From Flavobacteriales bacterium (GTDB lineage: Bacteria > Bacteroidota > Bacteroidia > Flavobacteriales_E > Vicingaceae): a DNA stretch of 10,590 nucleotides. Positions 1 through 6,944 of the stretch are shown here, one piece after another (the stretch's first letter is position 1; each line of letters starts with the position of its first letter). Below the pieces are notes generated by a model that saw only the letters and a list, made by a program, of their open reading frames with translations, did no database searches and was not told the DNA's origin. The translations under genes were made by a program, and so were the position numbers. The stretch lies in NCBI GenBank assembly GCA_016763135.1, contig JAESUI010000121.1, positions 1 through 10,590 on the forward strand, in the 5' to 3' direction.

Positions 1-1
1 A

Positions 2-466
2 AATGCTACTTATTGGAGTAATAGTAAACATTGGCAATGGGCTACAATGCGTAATCAACGAGAGAAAGCATCTTTTTTAAAAGAAAACATAATTCCGGTG
101 CAGGAATTTGGGCAGCTAAAACATATTGATATTGAGGGATTTGATTATTTTGATATTCTAATGGTTAATGGACACACTGATGCTCAAATGATACCACACA
201 TTAAATACAAAGACAAAACAGTTGTTTTTATGGCTGATTTATTACCATCTGTTGGGCACATTCCTTTGCCCTATGTAATGGGTTATGACACTCGTCCTTT
301 ATTAACTATGGATGAAAAAGGGAAGTTCTTAAAAGAAGCTGCAGACAAAGAATATGTGCTATTTTTTGAGCATGACAATGTAAATGAATGTTGCACTTTA
401 CAACATACCGAGAAAGGTGTGCGTTTAAAAGATACTTTTAGTTTTAATGAACTGTTTGGAAGTTAG
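2..466 (+). CDS. MBL-fold metallo-hydrolase, C-terminal part (5' end outside window)
   Basis: This is the last 154 residues of a metallo-beta-lactamase-fold hydrolase. The reading frame is open to the left edge, and the residues before the first Met (47-49), NATYWSNSKHWQWAT, fit the family, so 47 is an internal Met and not the start. Visible metal-ligand positions are the His in NGHTDAQMIPH (codon 173-175), the Asp in FMADLLPS (236-238) and the His in FFEHD (371-373). The HxHxDH motif that would supply the other ligands lies in the missing N-terminal part. Family knowledge: such enzymes bind two metal ions, usually zinc, and hydrolyse esters, thioesters, lactones or phosphodiesters. The substrate cannot be told from this part. 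No signal peptide can be judged. The gene ends 38 bases before the likely start of the DUF4476 gene on the same strand, so the two may be co-transcribed. The fold call is firm; the specific reaction is unknown. Confidence 0.85.
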   Translation, partial: NATYWSNSKHWQWATMRNQREKASFLKENIIPVQEFGQLKHIDIEGFDYFDILMVNGHTDAQMIPHIKYKDKTVVFMADLLPSVGHIPLPYVMGYDTRPLLTMDEKGKFLKEAADKEYVLFFEHDNVNECCTLQHTEKGVRLKDTFSFNELFGS

Positions 467-504
467 TTTTTAGTATTTGGTTAATGGTGTATAGAAAAAT
501 AAAT

Positions 505-1284
505 ATGAGAAAAATAGTAGGATTTATCCTATTTGCATTGTTTTCAATTACAGCACAAGCACAAACTGCTGCTGTTATTTTTCAAGGTACGAGTAACAAA
601 CCTTTTCAAGTTAGTATTAACCACATTAAACAACACCAAGATTTTAAGACCAACATTAAAGTAAACCATCTGAGAGGTAACATGGCTTATAATGTTAAAA
701 TAGATTTTGAAAATGATACAATCATAATCAAAAAGAACATATATCTAATTGATGATGGTTTAGCTCACATCTACAACGTATCTAAAAAAGCTATTCAATT
801 AAAAAAAGTTGTACCAGCAGCTTCCTACCCTAAATCTAAAGATCAATTAATAGTTAATTTCATTATCAATAACGAATTACCTATTGATACCGCTTCAAAA
901 GACTCTACCATAAAAGATACTACCTATATAGTTCCTTTTGCAACTTACTACAAGTTAGAAGATTATGAAGGAAGAATTGGTTGTCCGTTTCCTATTAAAG
1001 CTGATGAATTAGGTGAATTAAGAGCTGCAATCCTTACAGAAAATTTAGAGGAAAGTAAATTAGAGAAAGTGAAAATAGCTATTCAAGATATGGATTCTGC
1101 TTGTGTACTAGTTGACCAAACTAAAGAGTTAATTGTATTGTTTGAATTTGAAGAAACCCGATTAGATTTTGCCAAGTTTATGTTTACTTACACTTTTGAT
1201 ATTGACAATTATGAAAAACTCTATACTGCGTTTAACTTTGAGGATAGTAAAGATCAATTAAGAGAGTTGCTTAAAAAAGACTAA
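505..1284 (+). CDS. secreted DUF4476 domain-containing protein
   Basis: A secreted protein of 259 residues whose function is unknown. The chosen start at 505 gives a clean Sec signal peptide (MRKIVGFILFALFSITAQAQ, cleavage probably after AQA) and has an A-rich stretch just upstream. An in-frame ATG at 484 would add seven residues (MVYRKIN) and cannot be excluded. The mature N-terminal half (about residues 25-150) is beta-rich and unrecognised. It is followed by a GCPFPI motif, and residues of about 161-256 match the DUF4476 pattern seen in Bacteroidota: a helical repeat-like domain with LRAAI, KLEKVKIAI, LIVLFEFEETRLDFAKF and a closing NYEKLYTAFNFEDSKDQL. Both AxA and the lack of a lipobox Cys favour signal peptidase I, so the product is probably periplasmic or extracellular. 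No T9SS tail is present. The stop abuts the stop of the convergent subtilase gene with no spacer. Confidence 0.8.
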   Translation: MRKIVGFILFALFSITAQAQTAAVIFQGTSNKPFQVSINHIKQHQDFKTNIKVNHLRGNMAYNVKIDFENDTIIIKKNIYLIDDGLAHIYNVSKKAIQLKKVVPAASYPKSKDQLIVNFIINNELPIDTASKDSTIKDTTYIVPFATYYKLEDYEGRIGCPFPIKADELGELRAAILTENLEESKLEKVKIAIQDMDSACVLVDQTKELIVLFEFEETRLDFAKFMFTYTFDIDNYEKLYTAFNFEDSKDQLRELLKKD

Positions 1285-4005
1285 CTATTTAGCAAGAACT
1301 ATCTTTTCTATTCTCTTTGATTTTTCAGTAACTACCTCAACAAAATAAAACCCGTTAGGGTAAGAAGAAATATCAATTTTAGATGAAGTGAATTTTTGAA
1401 TAGTCTCTCCTAACATATTCCTAATTACTATCAATACAATCTTTTCATCACTAAGAACGGTTAACTCTCCAGTTGTTGGATTAGGATATAGTCTAAATTT
1501 ATCTTCAATATTTTCTTCAATACTTAGTGCATCATTATCATAATGAACCTGTGCAGCATCTGCACTTGCTTGTATATCAGACAAACTATCTCCAGCAATA
1601 ATTGCAAAAGCTACTATTTCATGTTCTCCTGGGTTTAAGCTAAAATTCCCTGTAGAAACAACATGGGCTATATCTGCTCCATTAGCACCACCAGCAGCAT
1701 TTCTATTCGTAGACAATGTTCCGTATTTTTCTAAAGTAGTAAATCCCCCTCCATTGGCATCAATACCTCCACTCCCATCTAAATCTAACGAGTAAGTTAA
1801 CCCAACATTAGCTGACAATACTTTTATGGCTGCATAAATAGTGTCATTATTTAATGAGTGAGCATATCCCATTTTCCGAGTAAAATCATATTCTGCTTTA
1901 TTAGTGGTGTAATCAATGATGTCCCAATCAGCAAAAATACCAGCATACAGATTAGTTAAAGAAGTTAAACTTGTATTCTCAATATCATAAACCACAATTA
2001 CATATTTATCGTCTGGAGCGTTTGGATAAGCATAAGAAAATTGTTCTATGCTAATCCCCATTGGGCTAGCTAGTGGAGAATCGTTTGTGATACCATACAG
2101 ATCTAATGCAGAAGTGTATGGTGGGTTATACTGTACATTTTGCTGTGAGCTAAAATCTTGATTTTGATTAGAGACCCCTCTTACTACATCTGCCACACGG
2201 GTCGTTCCATCACCAATCATAAAACCAGCCTCATAAACTAATTGCTCTCCACTATAGGTAAAACCCAATCCAATAGAATTATTGGTATCATTATATCCTA
2301 TTTTACCATTGCTAGTAATAGTTGTAGCAACTAAGTTCTCCGCTAAATCAATATAATCTGGATTAAGTATTACCGTAAAATATTCGTTATTGGTAAATGT
2401 TCCATTGGTAATAACAGCTTTAAATATAACTACCTCGTTAAATGGCGCTCCATTTAATACCTCAACCACAAATTTATCTGCATTATTTGATGTTGTTGTC
2501 AGCGTACTCATATTAGGCAAATTTGTTGTCCCATCAATAATATTTACATAAGGAGAAGAAGATGTAAGCGTTACTGTTACTCCTGAAATAAAATCCAAAT
2601 AGTTTTGAAAAAATCCTTCAACATAAAGCGTATCACCAAACACAAAAATGTTATTGTTATTATCTACCGTTATGTGTTTAGTTAACTCTAAAAACTGGAC
2701 AGAAGAAGCTGAAATACTATTAAACAGATTTAACCTTCCACTCCCGAGCTTATCAATATAGCTAGGATTAAGAACATTCAAATCATCTGCCGTTGCTTGT
2801 ATTAAAGCTGCTATCTGATAATTATTATACGATGGAAATTGTGCTTTTAACAACGCTGCACCTCCAGAAACCACTGGAGCAGCCATTGATGTACCTCCAT
2901 TTTGTCCGTAACCACCATTAGGTCCGGTGGTCCACATTGCTTCACCCGGAGCGGATACATCCACATAATAACCATAATTAGACACACTCGTTTTAATATC
3001 ACTAGGATCTGTTGCTCCAACACTTAAAACTCCATCATATCCAGCTGGATAAAAAGTACTTTCTCCATTATCATTCCCTGCTGCTCCAACAACCAAACAA
3101 CCTTTATTAATTGTAGCATAATCAATGACATTCTGACTAAATTGAGATGGAACATTGCTTCCCCAAGAGCAATTAATTACAAAACAACCATGGTCTGCTG
3201 CATAAACGATTCCTTGGTAGGCTTTTGTTAACTGACCAACGTTATTTGAAATTTTAATCGGTAAAAATTTTGTATTAAAACCTACACCTGCAATTCCTGT
3301 TACATTATCTGTTACTGCAGCTGCAATTCCTGTTACATTTACCCCATGCCCTGAAGACTCCCATAAAGCATTGTTATCGTTCATTCCTAAATCCCAGCCC
3401 AAGTAGTTATCAATATAACCATCCCCATCATCATCACTTCCATTTATCGGGTCTGCATAATTTACTTTTACATTTCCTATTAAATCTGGATGAGTTGGAT
3501 CCCAACCCAAATCTGTTATTCCTATAACAATAGTGGTATCTCCTGTGTTAATGTTCCAAGCATTTTCTGCATTAATTAAATTAATATAATATTGATTAGA
3601 CAACGAAGTATCGCTTGGTGTGTAAGTCAGCCTCGGCAAATAATAAGGTTCAACATATTCTGCCAATTTTAGTTTCTTCAATTTCCTAATCACCTCACTT
3701 ACAGTATATGAGTTAGCATATTTTAATTCATAGATTAATGACAAATCCATGTTTCCCTCTATGATTTCCACATCTTTGTTTGGAAACATCTTTTCCAATT
3801 TAATTACCCCAATTTCTGAGATGATTTTGTTAAATAGTGGAATGGTTATCTTAGTATTTGAGCACTTAGTTCTATGCTGCTCCTTAACTTTAAAAATTAC
3901 TGTTTGAGGAAGTGTTTCATCTATTTTTTGAGAAAATCCTATCTGTACCAGTAATATGGTAAGAATAAGGATAACTGATTTTATTTTACAAAGATGATGA
4001 AACAT
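1285..4005 (-). CDS. S8 family serine peptidase (subtilase) with T9SS type A sorting domain
   Basis: A 906-residue secreted subtilisin-like protease. Residues 1-26 form a signal peptide (VILILTILLVQIGFSQ). Residues of about 30-125 are an N-terminal propeptide-like region. The catalytic domain spans about 155-430: Asp165 in GITDLGWDPTHPDL, His220 in GHGVNVTGIAAA, oxyanion Asn311 in GAAGNDNG, and Ser373 in GGTSMAAPVVSGG. A DDDGDGYIDN loop (191-200) looks like a calcium site inserted between Asp and His. Residues 435-545 look beta-sandwich-like. Residues 550-820 form the accessory region often found in Bacteroidota subtilases (FADWDI, then AGDSLSDIQASADAAQVHY). They contain a second DLDGSGGID loop (741-749). 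Residues 837-906 (YPNPTTGELTV to the final KIVLAK) are a T9SS type A sorting domain, predicting export across the outer membrane and release or surface anchoring. The substrate is unknown. The gene lies 153 bases downstream of another subtilase on the same strand. An imperfect TAnnTTTG box (TACCTTTA) sits 48-55 bases before the start. Confidence 0.93.
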   Translation of the reverse strand: MFHHLCKIKSVILILTILLVQIGFSQKIDETLPQTVIFKVKEQHRTKCSNTKITIPLFNKIISEIGVIKLEKMFPNKDVEIIEGNMDLSLIYELKYANSYTVSEVIRKLKKLKLAEYVEPYYLPRLTYTPSDTSLSNQYYINLINAENAWNINTGDTTIVIGITDLGWDPTHPDLIGNVKVNYADPINGSDDDGDGYIDNYLGWDLGMNDNNALWESSGHGVNVTGIAAAVTDNVTGIAGVGFNTKFLPIKISNNVGQLTKAYQGIVYAADHGCFVINCSWGSNVPSQFSQNVIDYATINKGCLVVGAAGNDNGESTFYPAGYDGVLSVGATDPSDIKTSVSNYGYYVDVSAPGEAMWTTGPNGGYGQNGGTSMAAPVVSGGAALLKAQFPSYNNYQIAALIQATADDLNVLNPSYIDKLGSGRLNLFNSISASSVQFLELTKHITVDNNNNIFVFGDTLYVEGFFQNYLDFISGVTVTLTSSSPYVNIIDGTTNLPNMSTLTTTSNNADKFVVEVLNGAPFNEVVIFKAVITNGTFTNNEYFTVILNPDYIDLAENLVATTITSNGKIGYNDTNNSIGLGFTYSGEQLVYEAGFMIGDGTTRVADVVRGVSNQNQDFSSQQNVQYNPPYTSALDLYGITNDSPLASPMGISIEQFSYAYPNAPDDKYVIVVYDIENTSLTSLTNLYAGIFADWDIIDYTTNKAEYDFTRKMGYAHSLNNDTIYAAIKVLSANVGLTYSLDLDGSGGIDANGGGFTTLEKYGTLSTNRNAAGGANGADIAHVVSTGNFSLNPGEHEIVAFAIIAGDSLSDIQASADAAQVHYDNDALSIEENIEDKFRLYPNPTTGELTVLSDEKIVLIVIRNMLGETIQKFTSSKIDISSYPNGFYFVEVVTEKSKRIEKIVLAK

Positions 4006-4052
4006 ATAACGAAGGTAAGCATAATGAGTTTATCGTGCTTAATGTATTTTAC

Positions 4053-4060
4053 TAAAGGTA
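4053..4060 (-). promoter_or_regulatory. possible -7 promoter box of the 906-residue subtilase gene
   Basis: On the minus strand this reads TACCTTTA, one base off the Bacteroidota -7 consensus TAnnTTTG, about 48 bases before the ATG at 4005. No TTG -33 element sits at the usual distance; the nearest TTG is inside the hairpin loop region, 28 bases upstream. A weak candidate only. It would give the second subtilase its own promoter in addition to any read-through from the upstream gene. Confidence 0.25.
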
Positions 4061-4077
4061 TTACTTCTCTCTATCAG

Positions 4078-4140
4078 ATCCCGTTTTTCAACGGGATTAG
4101 TTCAGCTAATAATTTTTAAGTCACCCACTCAAGTGGATGA
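4078..4140. repeat. cluster of three hairpins in the inter-subtilase spacer (REP-like or terminator-like)
   Basis: Three inverted repeats lie nearly end to end. The first is a perfect 8-bp stem, ATCCCGTT (4078-4085) with AACGGGAT (4090-4097); read on the minus strand its loop is GAAA, a GNRA tetraloop. The second pairs ATTAG (4096-4100) with CTAAT (4106-4110) and shares two bases with the first. The third pairs CCAC (4125-4128) with GTGG (4133-4136), extended past one mismatch by TCA (4121-4123) with TGA (4138-4140). On the minus strand the cluster starts 19 bases after the stop codon of the 843-residue subtilase, so it could end or stabilise that transcript. No long U-tract follows the strongest stem on the minus strand; an AATTTTT run follows the second stem on the plus strand. 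The composition and spacing also fit a dispersed repetitive extragenic palindrome. No transposase is present nearby. Confidence 0.55.
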
Positions 4141-4158
4141 ATCAAAAATAAAGTTTCA

Positions 4159-6690
4159 CTAACGCAACAATATTAGCTTTTGGAGGTATTTATTGTTTTT
4201 AGACCTTAATCGAATATAATAAACTCCTTCAGCAAAATTAGTAATGTCTAATTTTAATTGTCGTCCATTAACCTTTTTATCCAATACTATTTCTCCTAAT
4301 AAGTTTATTACAGCAATTGATTCAATTTCATCATTTTCAAACTCTATTGTTAATTGCCCACTGGTTGGGTTTGGATAAATCGAAAAACCAGCATCATCAT
4401 TCGTTTCAATTCCAAGAATAATAATGCTTGCTGTGTCTGAAGTATTTTTACACCCAAAACTATCGGTTACTTCCACATAATAATTACCATTATTTAGGGC
4501 ATGATGAAAAGTATCGGTAGCAAAAGGAATCAATGAGTTGTTGTAATACCATTGTATGTTCAAATTAGTTGGATAATAAAGAGAATCATTATTACCCTGT
4601 ACAATAATTGAAGTGGTAAGTGGTAAAGGATGCCATATCACATCAATTGTATCTGAGATTGATTTACAGCCGCTTGTATTGGTTACTGTAACAAAAACTT
4701 GTTGAGCAGTATCTGCATATATAAAGTTGTTCGTACCATTAGTTGACCACAAATAAGAAGAATAGCTTCCTGCAAAAATTAAAATACTATCTCCTTCACA
4801 AACATTTCTATCTGGTGAGATACTCAAACTATAATTAGAATTATTAAGCGCTGCAAAAGCATCTATTTTTCCATAACCAAAAGCTGAATTAGGAACTGCT
4901 CCTGTAAATGCATCTTGTTTTGCTGTTCCTAGAATTGCGGCTTTAACTTCAGCCATAGTTGCATTAGGGCATTTTTCAAAATACAACGCTACTGTCCCTG
5001 CAACAACAGGAGATGCCATTGAAGTCCCTCCATTTCTAGCATGCATACCTCCAACTCCAATTAAAGAACCGCCTCCCGCACCTAAAAGCGCAGCTAATGA
5101 AGCTGCTCCTCTCGGACCAATTGTATTATCTCCAGTTGCTCCTATATCAGGCTTTATGTTCCCTCTTCTATCTGGCCCAAGGCTTGATCTTTCTGCTTTT
5201 TCTCCAGCAGTTGCAGGCATTACTTGTTCAACAGTATCTACATCTAGATAAGTTTTACGGTTAACAAAATTGGCAACTGTTAATAAATTGGGGGAACAAC
5301 TAAAACTACTTACAGTTGTCTTGGCCGAGTCTGGTAGGGTATAAAAAGCCATTGGAGGATATTGTGCTATTGATGGCAAACTATCTTCAACTATATATGA
5401 AGTTCCCAACCAATGATGTGACCAAAAATCATAATTCCCTGTACCTGTACTCAGCATACTAAAGTTATAAGTATTTGAATCTGGTTCATTTAATAGTACT
5501 TGAAGTAAATATTTATCGTCTTGTATTTCTGCATAAGTTTCTACTATAGCCAAGATATTACTCCCATTTTTAATAGTATCGATATAGGTACCTAATCTAT
5601 TCTTAATATTAAAAAATGGTGTTCTACCTCTTTCTTCGAAAGTACCCGTAGGTAAATTAGCTCCAAATGCATACTGAACATTATTAAAATCGACCGTATC
5701 TGACCAAACTTCATAAAACACAGAACCGAAACCTAGTGCTGAAACAGCATTGTACTTTAACCATGTAAATGATGTATCGGCCGTTACTGTTTGTTCTACA
5801 TGCCAATTAAAGAACCCTGCATTCCCGCCAGCACAAACCAATGCTCTACCTGGTTTATAATTAATAATACTATCTATTAATAGTGCTGCAGGATCAGTGC
5901 CATCATGAGATCCAAAATAATCTCCAAGACTTACATTAATTACACAAGGCATATTTAAAGAATCTGCTACTCTAAATATATAATCAACAGCATCAACTAT
6001 TGTAAATAACCAATTAGGGGCAGTATCATCATTTGCAACTACAACAATAGTTGCTTCTGGAGCAACTCCCTTAAACATTCCTAATGCCAATCCATTTCCT
6101 GAACCAATGCCAGAAACCTGTGTTCCATGTCCATTAAGGTTATAATCAGTATGCGTACAAGTACCATTATTAATGGATGCTGAATCCCAAGATACTCCAC
6201 TCACTTGATCCCAAATTCTATAAATCCTTGTACTACCTAAAGTGTCTTTAAAATCAGGATGGTCAATATCATGCCCAGTATCTATAATGCCAAAAACAAC
6301 TCCTTTACCTGTATATTGCTTAAGCAATGGACTCACTCCATCATGCACAGGAACTACATTATTATGAATAATCATGGTATCATTTAAAGTTTGACCTTTT
6401 GAAAAAGAAAAAGGGATACTCTGAACAAATTCATTTTTAGAAAACTCTTCAATAGTAGATACTGGCAATTTTACTTGTACAATGTTATTTACAGATCTTA
6501 TTACTTCTCCCTTTAACCGAATTACTTCTAGACTAATCTTAGTAGCATCTCCGATAACAAACAATGGGAATAAAACTGCTGGATTATTTTGTTTTTCTAG
6601 CTCAAATTTTAATGCAAAATTAACCTTAGCATGTTGCGAATAAACTGTTGTAAAACAGACTAATAACAGTAAAAAAAGAGAGTTTCTCAT
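4159..6690 (-). CDS. S8 family serine peptidase, CspA-like, with Ig-like repeats and T9SS type A sorting domain
   Basis: An 843-residue secreted subtilase of a different type from its downstream neighbour. Residues 1-19 form a signal peptide (MRNSLFLLLLVCFTTVYSQ). Residues of about 20-115 are a propeptide-like region. The catalytic residues are Asp137 in FGIIDTGHDIDHPDF, His188 in NGHGTQVSG, oxyanion Asn290 in CAGGNAGF and Ser557 in NGGTSMASPVVAG. STRIYRIWDQ after the Asp motif is characteristic of CspA-like subtilases. About 266 residues separate Asn290 from Ser557, against roughly 65 in subtilisin, so an extra beta-rich domain (about 300-470) is inserted in the catalytic domain. Two Ig-like segments follow (about 613-687 and 690-750), both with a G-C-K-(S/N) turn. 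A T9SS type A sorting domain (about 759-843, IYPNPTSGQL to KLILLR) closes the protein. It should be exported by Sec and then T9SS. Substrate unknown. An imperfect -7 box (TAATTTG, one base short) lies close to the start on the minus strand. Confidence 0.93.
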   Translation of the reverse strand: MRNSLFLLLLVCFTTVYSQHAKVNFALKFELEKQNNPAVLFPLFVIGDATKISLEVIRLKGEVIRSVNNIVQVKLPVSTIEEFSKNEFVQSIPFSFSKGQTLNDTMIIHNNVVPVHDGVSPLLKQYTGKGVVFGIIDTGHDIDHPDFKDTLGSTRIYRIWDQVSGVSWDSASINNGTCTHTDYNLNGHGTQVSGIGSGNGLALGMFKGVAPEATIVVVANDDTAPNWLFTIVDAVDYIFRVADSLNMPCVINVSLGDYFGSHDGTDPAALLIDSIINYKPGRALVCAGGNAGFFNWHVEQTVTADTSFTWLKYNAVSALGFGSVFYEVWSDTVDFNNVQYAFGANLPTGTFEERGRTPFFNIKNRLGTYIDTIKNGSNILAIVETYAEIQDDKYLLQVLLNEPDSNTYNFSMLSTGTGNYDFWSHHWLGTSYIVEDSLPSIAQYPPMAFYTLPDSAKTTVSSFSCSPNLLTVANFVNRKTYLDVDTVEQVMPATAGEKAERSSLGPDRRGNIKPDIGATGDNTIGPRGAASLAALLGAGGGSLIGVGGMHARNGGTSMASPVVAGTVALYFEKCPNATMAEVKAAILGTAKQDAFTGAVPNSAFGYGKIDAFAALNNSNYSLSISPDRNVCEGDSILIFAGSYSSYLWSTNGTNNFIYADTAQQVFVTVTNTSGCKSISDTIDVIWHPLPLTTSIIVQGNNDSLYYPTNLNIQWYYNNSLIPFATDTFHHALNNGNYYVEVTDSFGCKNTSDTASIIILGIETNDDAGFSIYPNPTSGQLTIEFENDEIESIAVINLLGEIVLDKKVNGRQLKLDITNFAEGVYYIRLRSKNNKYLQKLILLR

Positions 6691-6731
6691 AAGTTAAAAA
6701 TAAACAAATTATTTAAATAGTAACTACCATG

Positions 6732-6766
6732 TCAGACGTAGTTTTACAACCAATAGTTGTATCTGA
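6732..6766. promoter_or_regulatory. bulged inverted repeat upstream of the 843-residue subtilase
   Basis: An inner stem TACAAC (6745-6750) pairs with GTTGTA (6756-6761) around a 5-base loop, and an outer stem TCAGA (6732-6736) pairs with the directly adjoining TCTGA (6762-6766), leaving an 8-base bulge on one side. It lies 42 to 76 bases upstream of the subtilase ATG on the minus strand, so it could be an operator or a folded leader. On the plus strand it is followed by a short T-run (TTTTTG), but no plus-strand gene ends nearby, so a terminator role is unlikely. Confidence 0.35.
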
Positions 6767-6862
6767 TTTTTGTTAAGACTTAAACTTCAGAATAGTCAGA
6801 AATTTCTTTTAAAAATTCATTCACTAAGAAGCCTCTATATACTACATTATAAGAAAATCAAA

Positions 6863-6870
6863 TAATTTTG
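6863..6870 (+). promoter_or_regulatory. putative -7 promoter box for the outer-membrane receptor gene
   Basis: TAATTTTG matches the Bacteroidota -7 consensus TAnnTTTG exactly and lies 75 bases before the receptor ATG, predicting a leader of about 65-70 bases. No convincing TTG -33 element is seen at the normal distance. A second AT-rich candidate (TATAAT at 6903-6908, followed by TATATTTT) lies closer to the start. The rest of the 254-base divergent intergenic region 6691-6944 contains no plausible gene. Confidence 0.4.
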
Positions 6871-6944
6871 TAACTTTTTCCGTTTTCGTTACACTTAACA
6901 GGTATAATATATATTTTCGGAGAAATTTATAACAAAGAAATTTA

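Noticed and set aside
47..49. ATG as the start of the MBL-fold gene
   Set aside because: The frame is open back to position 2 and encodes family-typical residues upstream, and the metal-binding N-terminal part would otherwise be missing.
1285..6690. Recent tandem duplication of one subtilase gene
   Set aside because: Only the S8 catalytic motifs and the YPNP tail are shared. Propeptides, insertions and accessory domains differ throughout.
6732..6772. Rho-independent terminator on the plus strand
   Set aside because: A T-run follows the hairpin, but the stem is AT-rich with an 8-base bulge and no plus-strand gene ends upstream of it.
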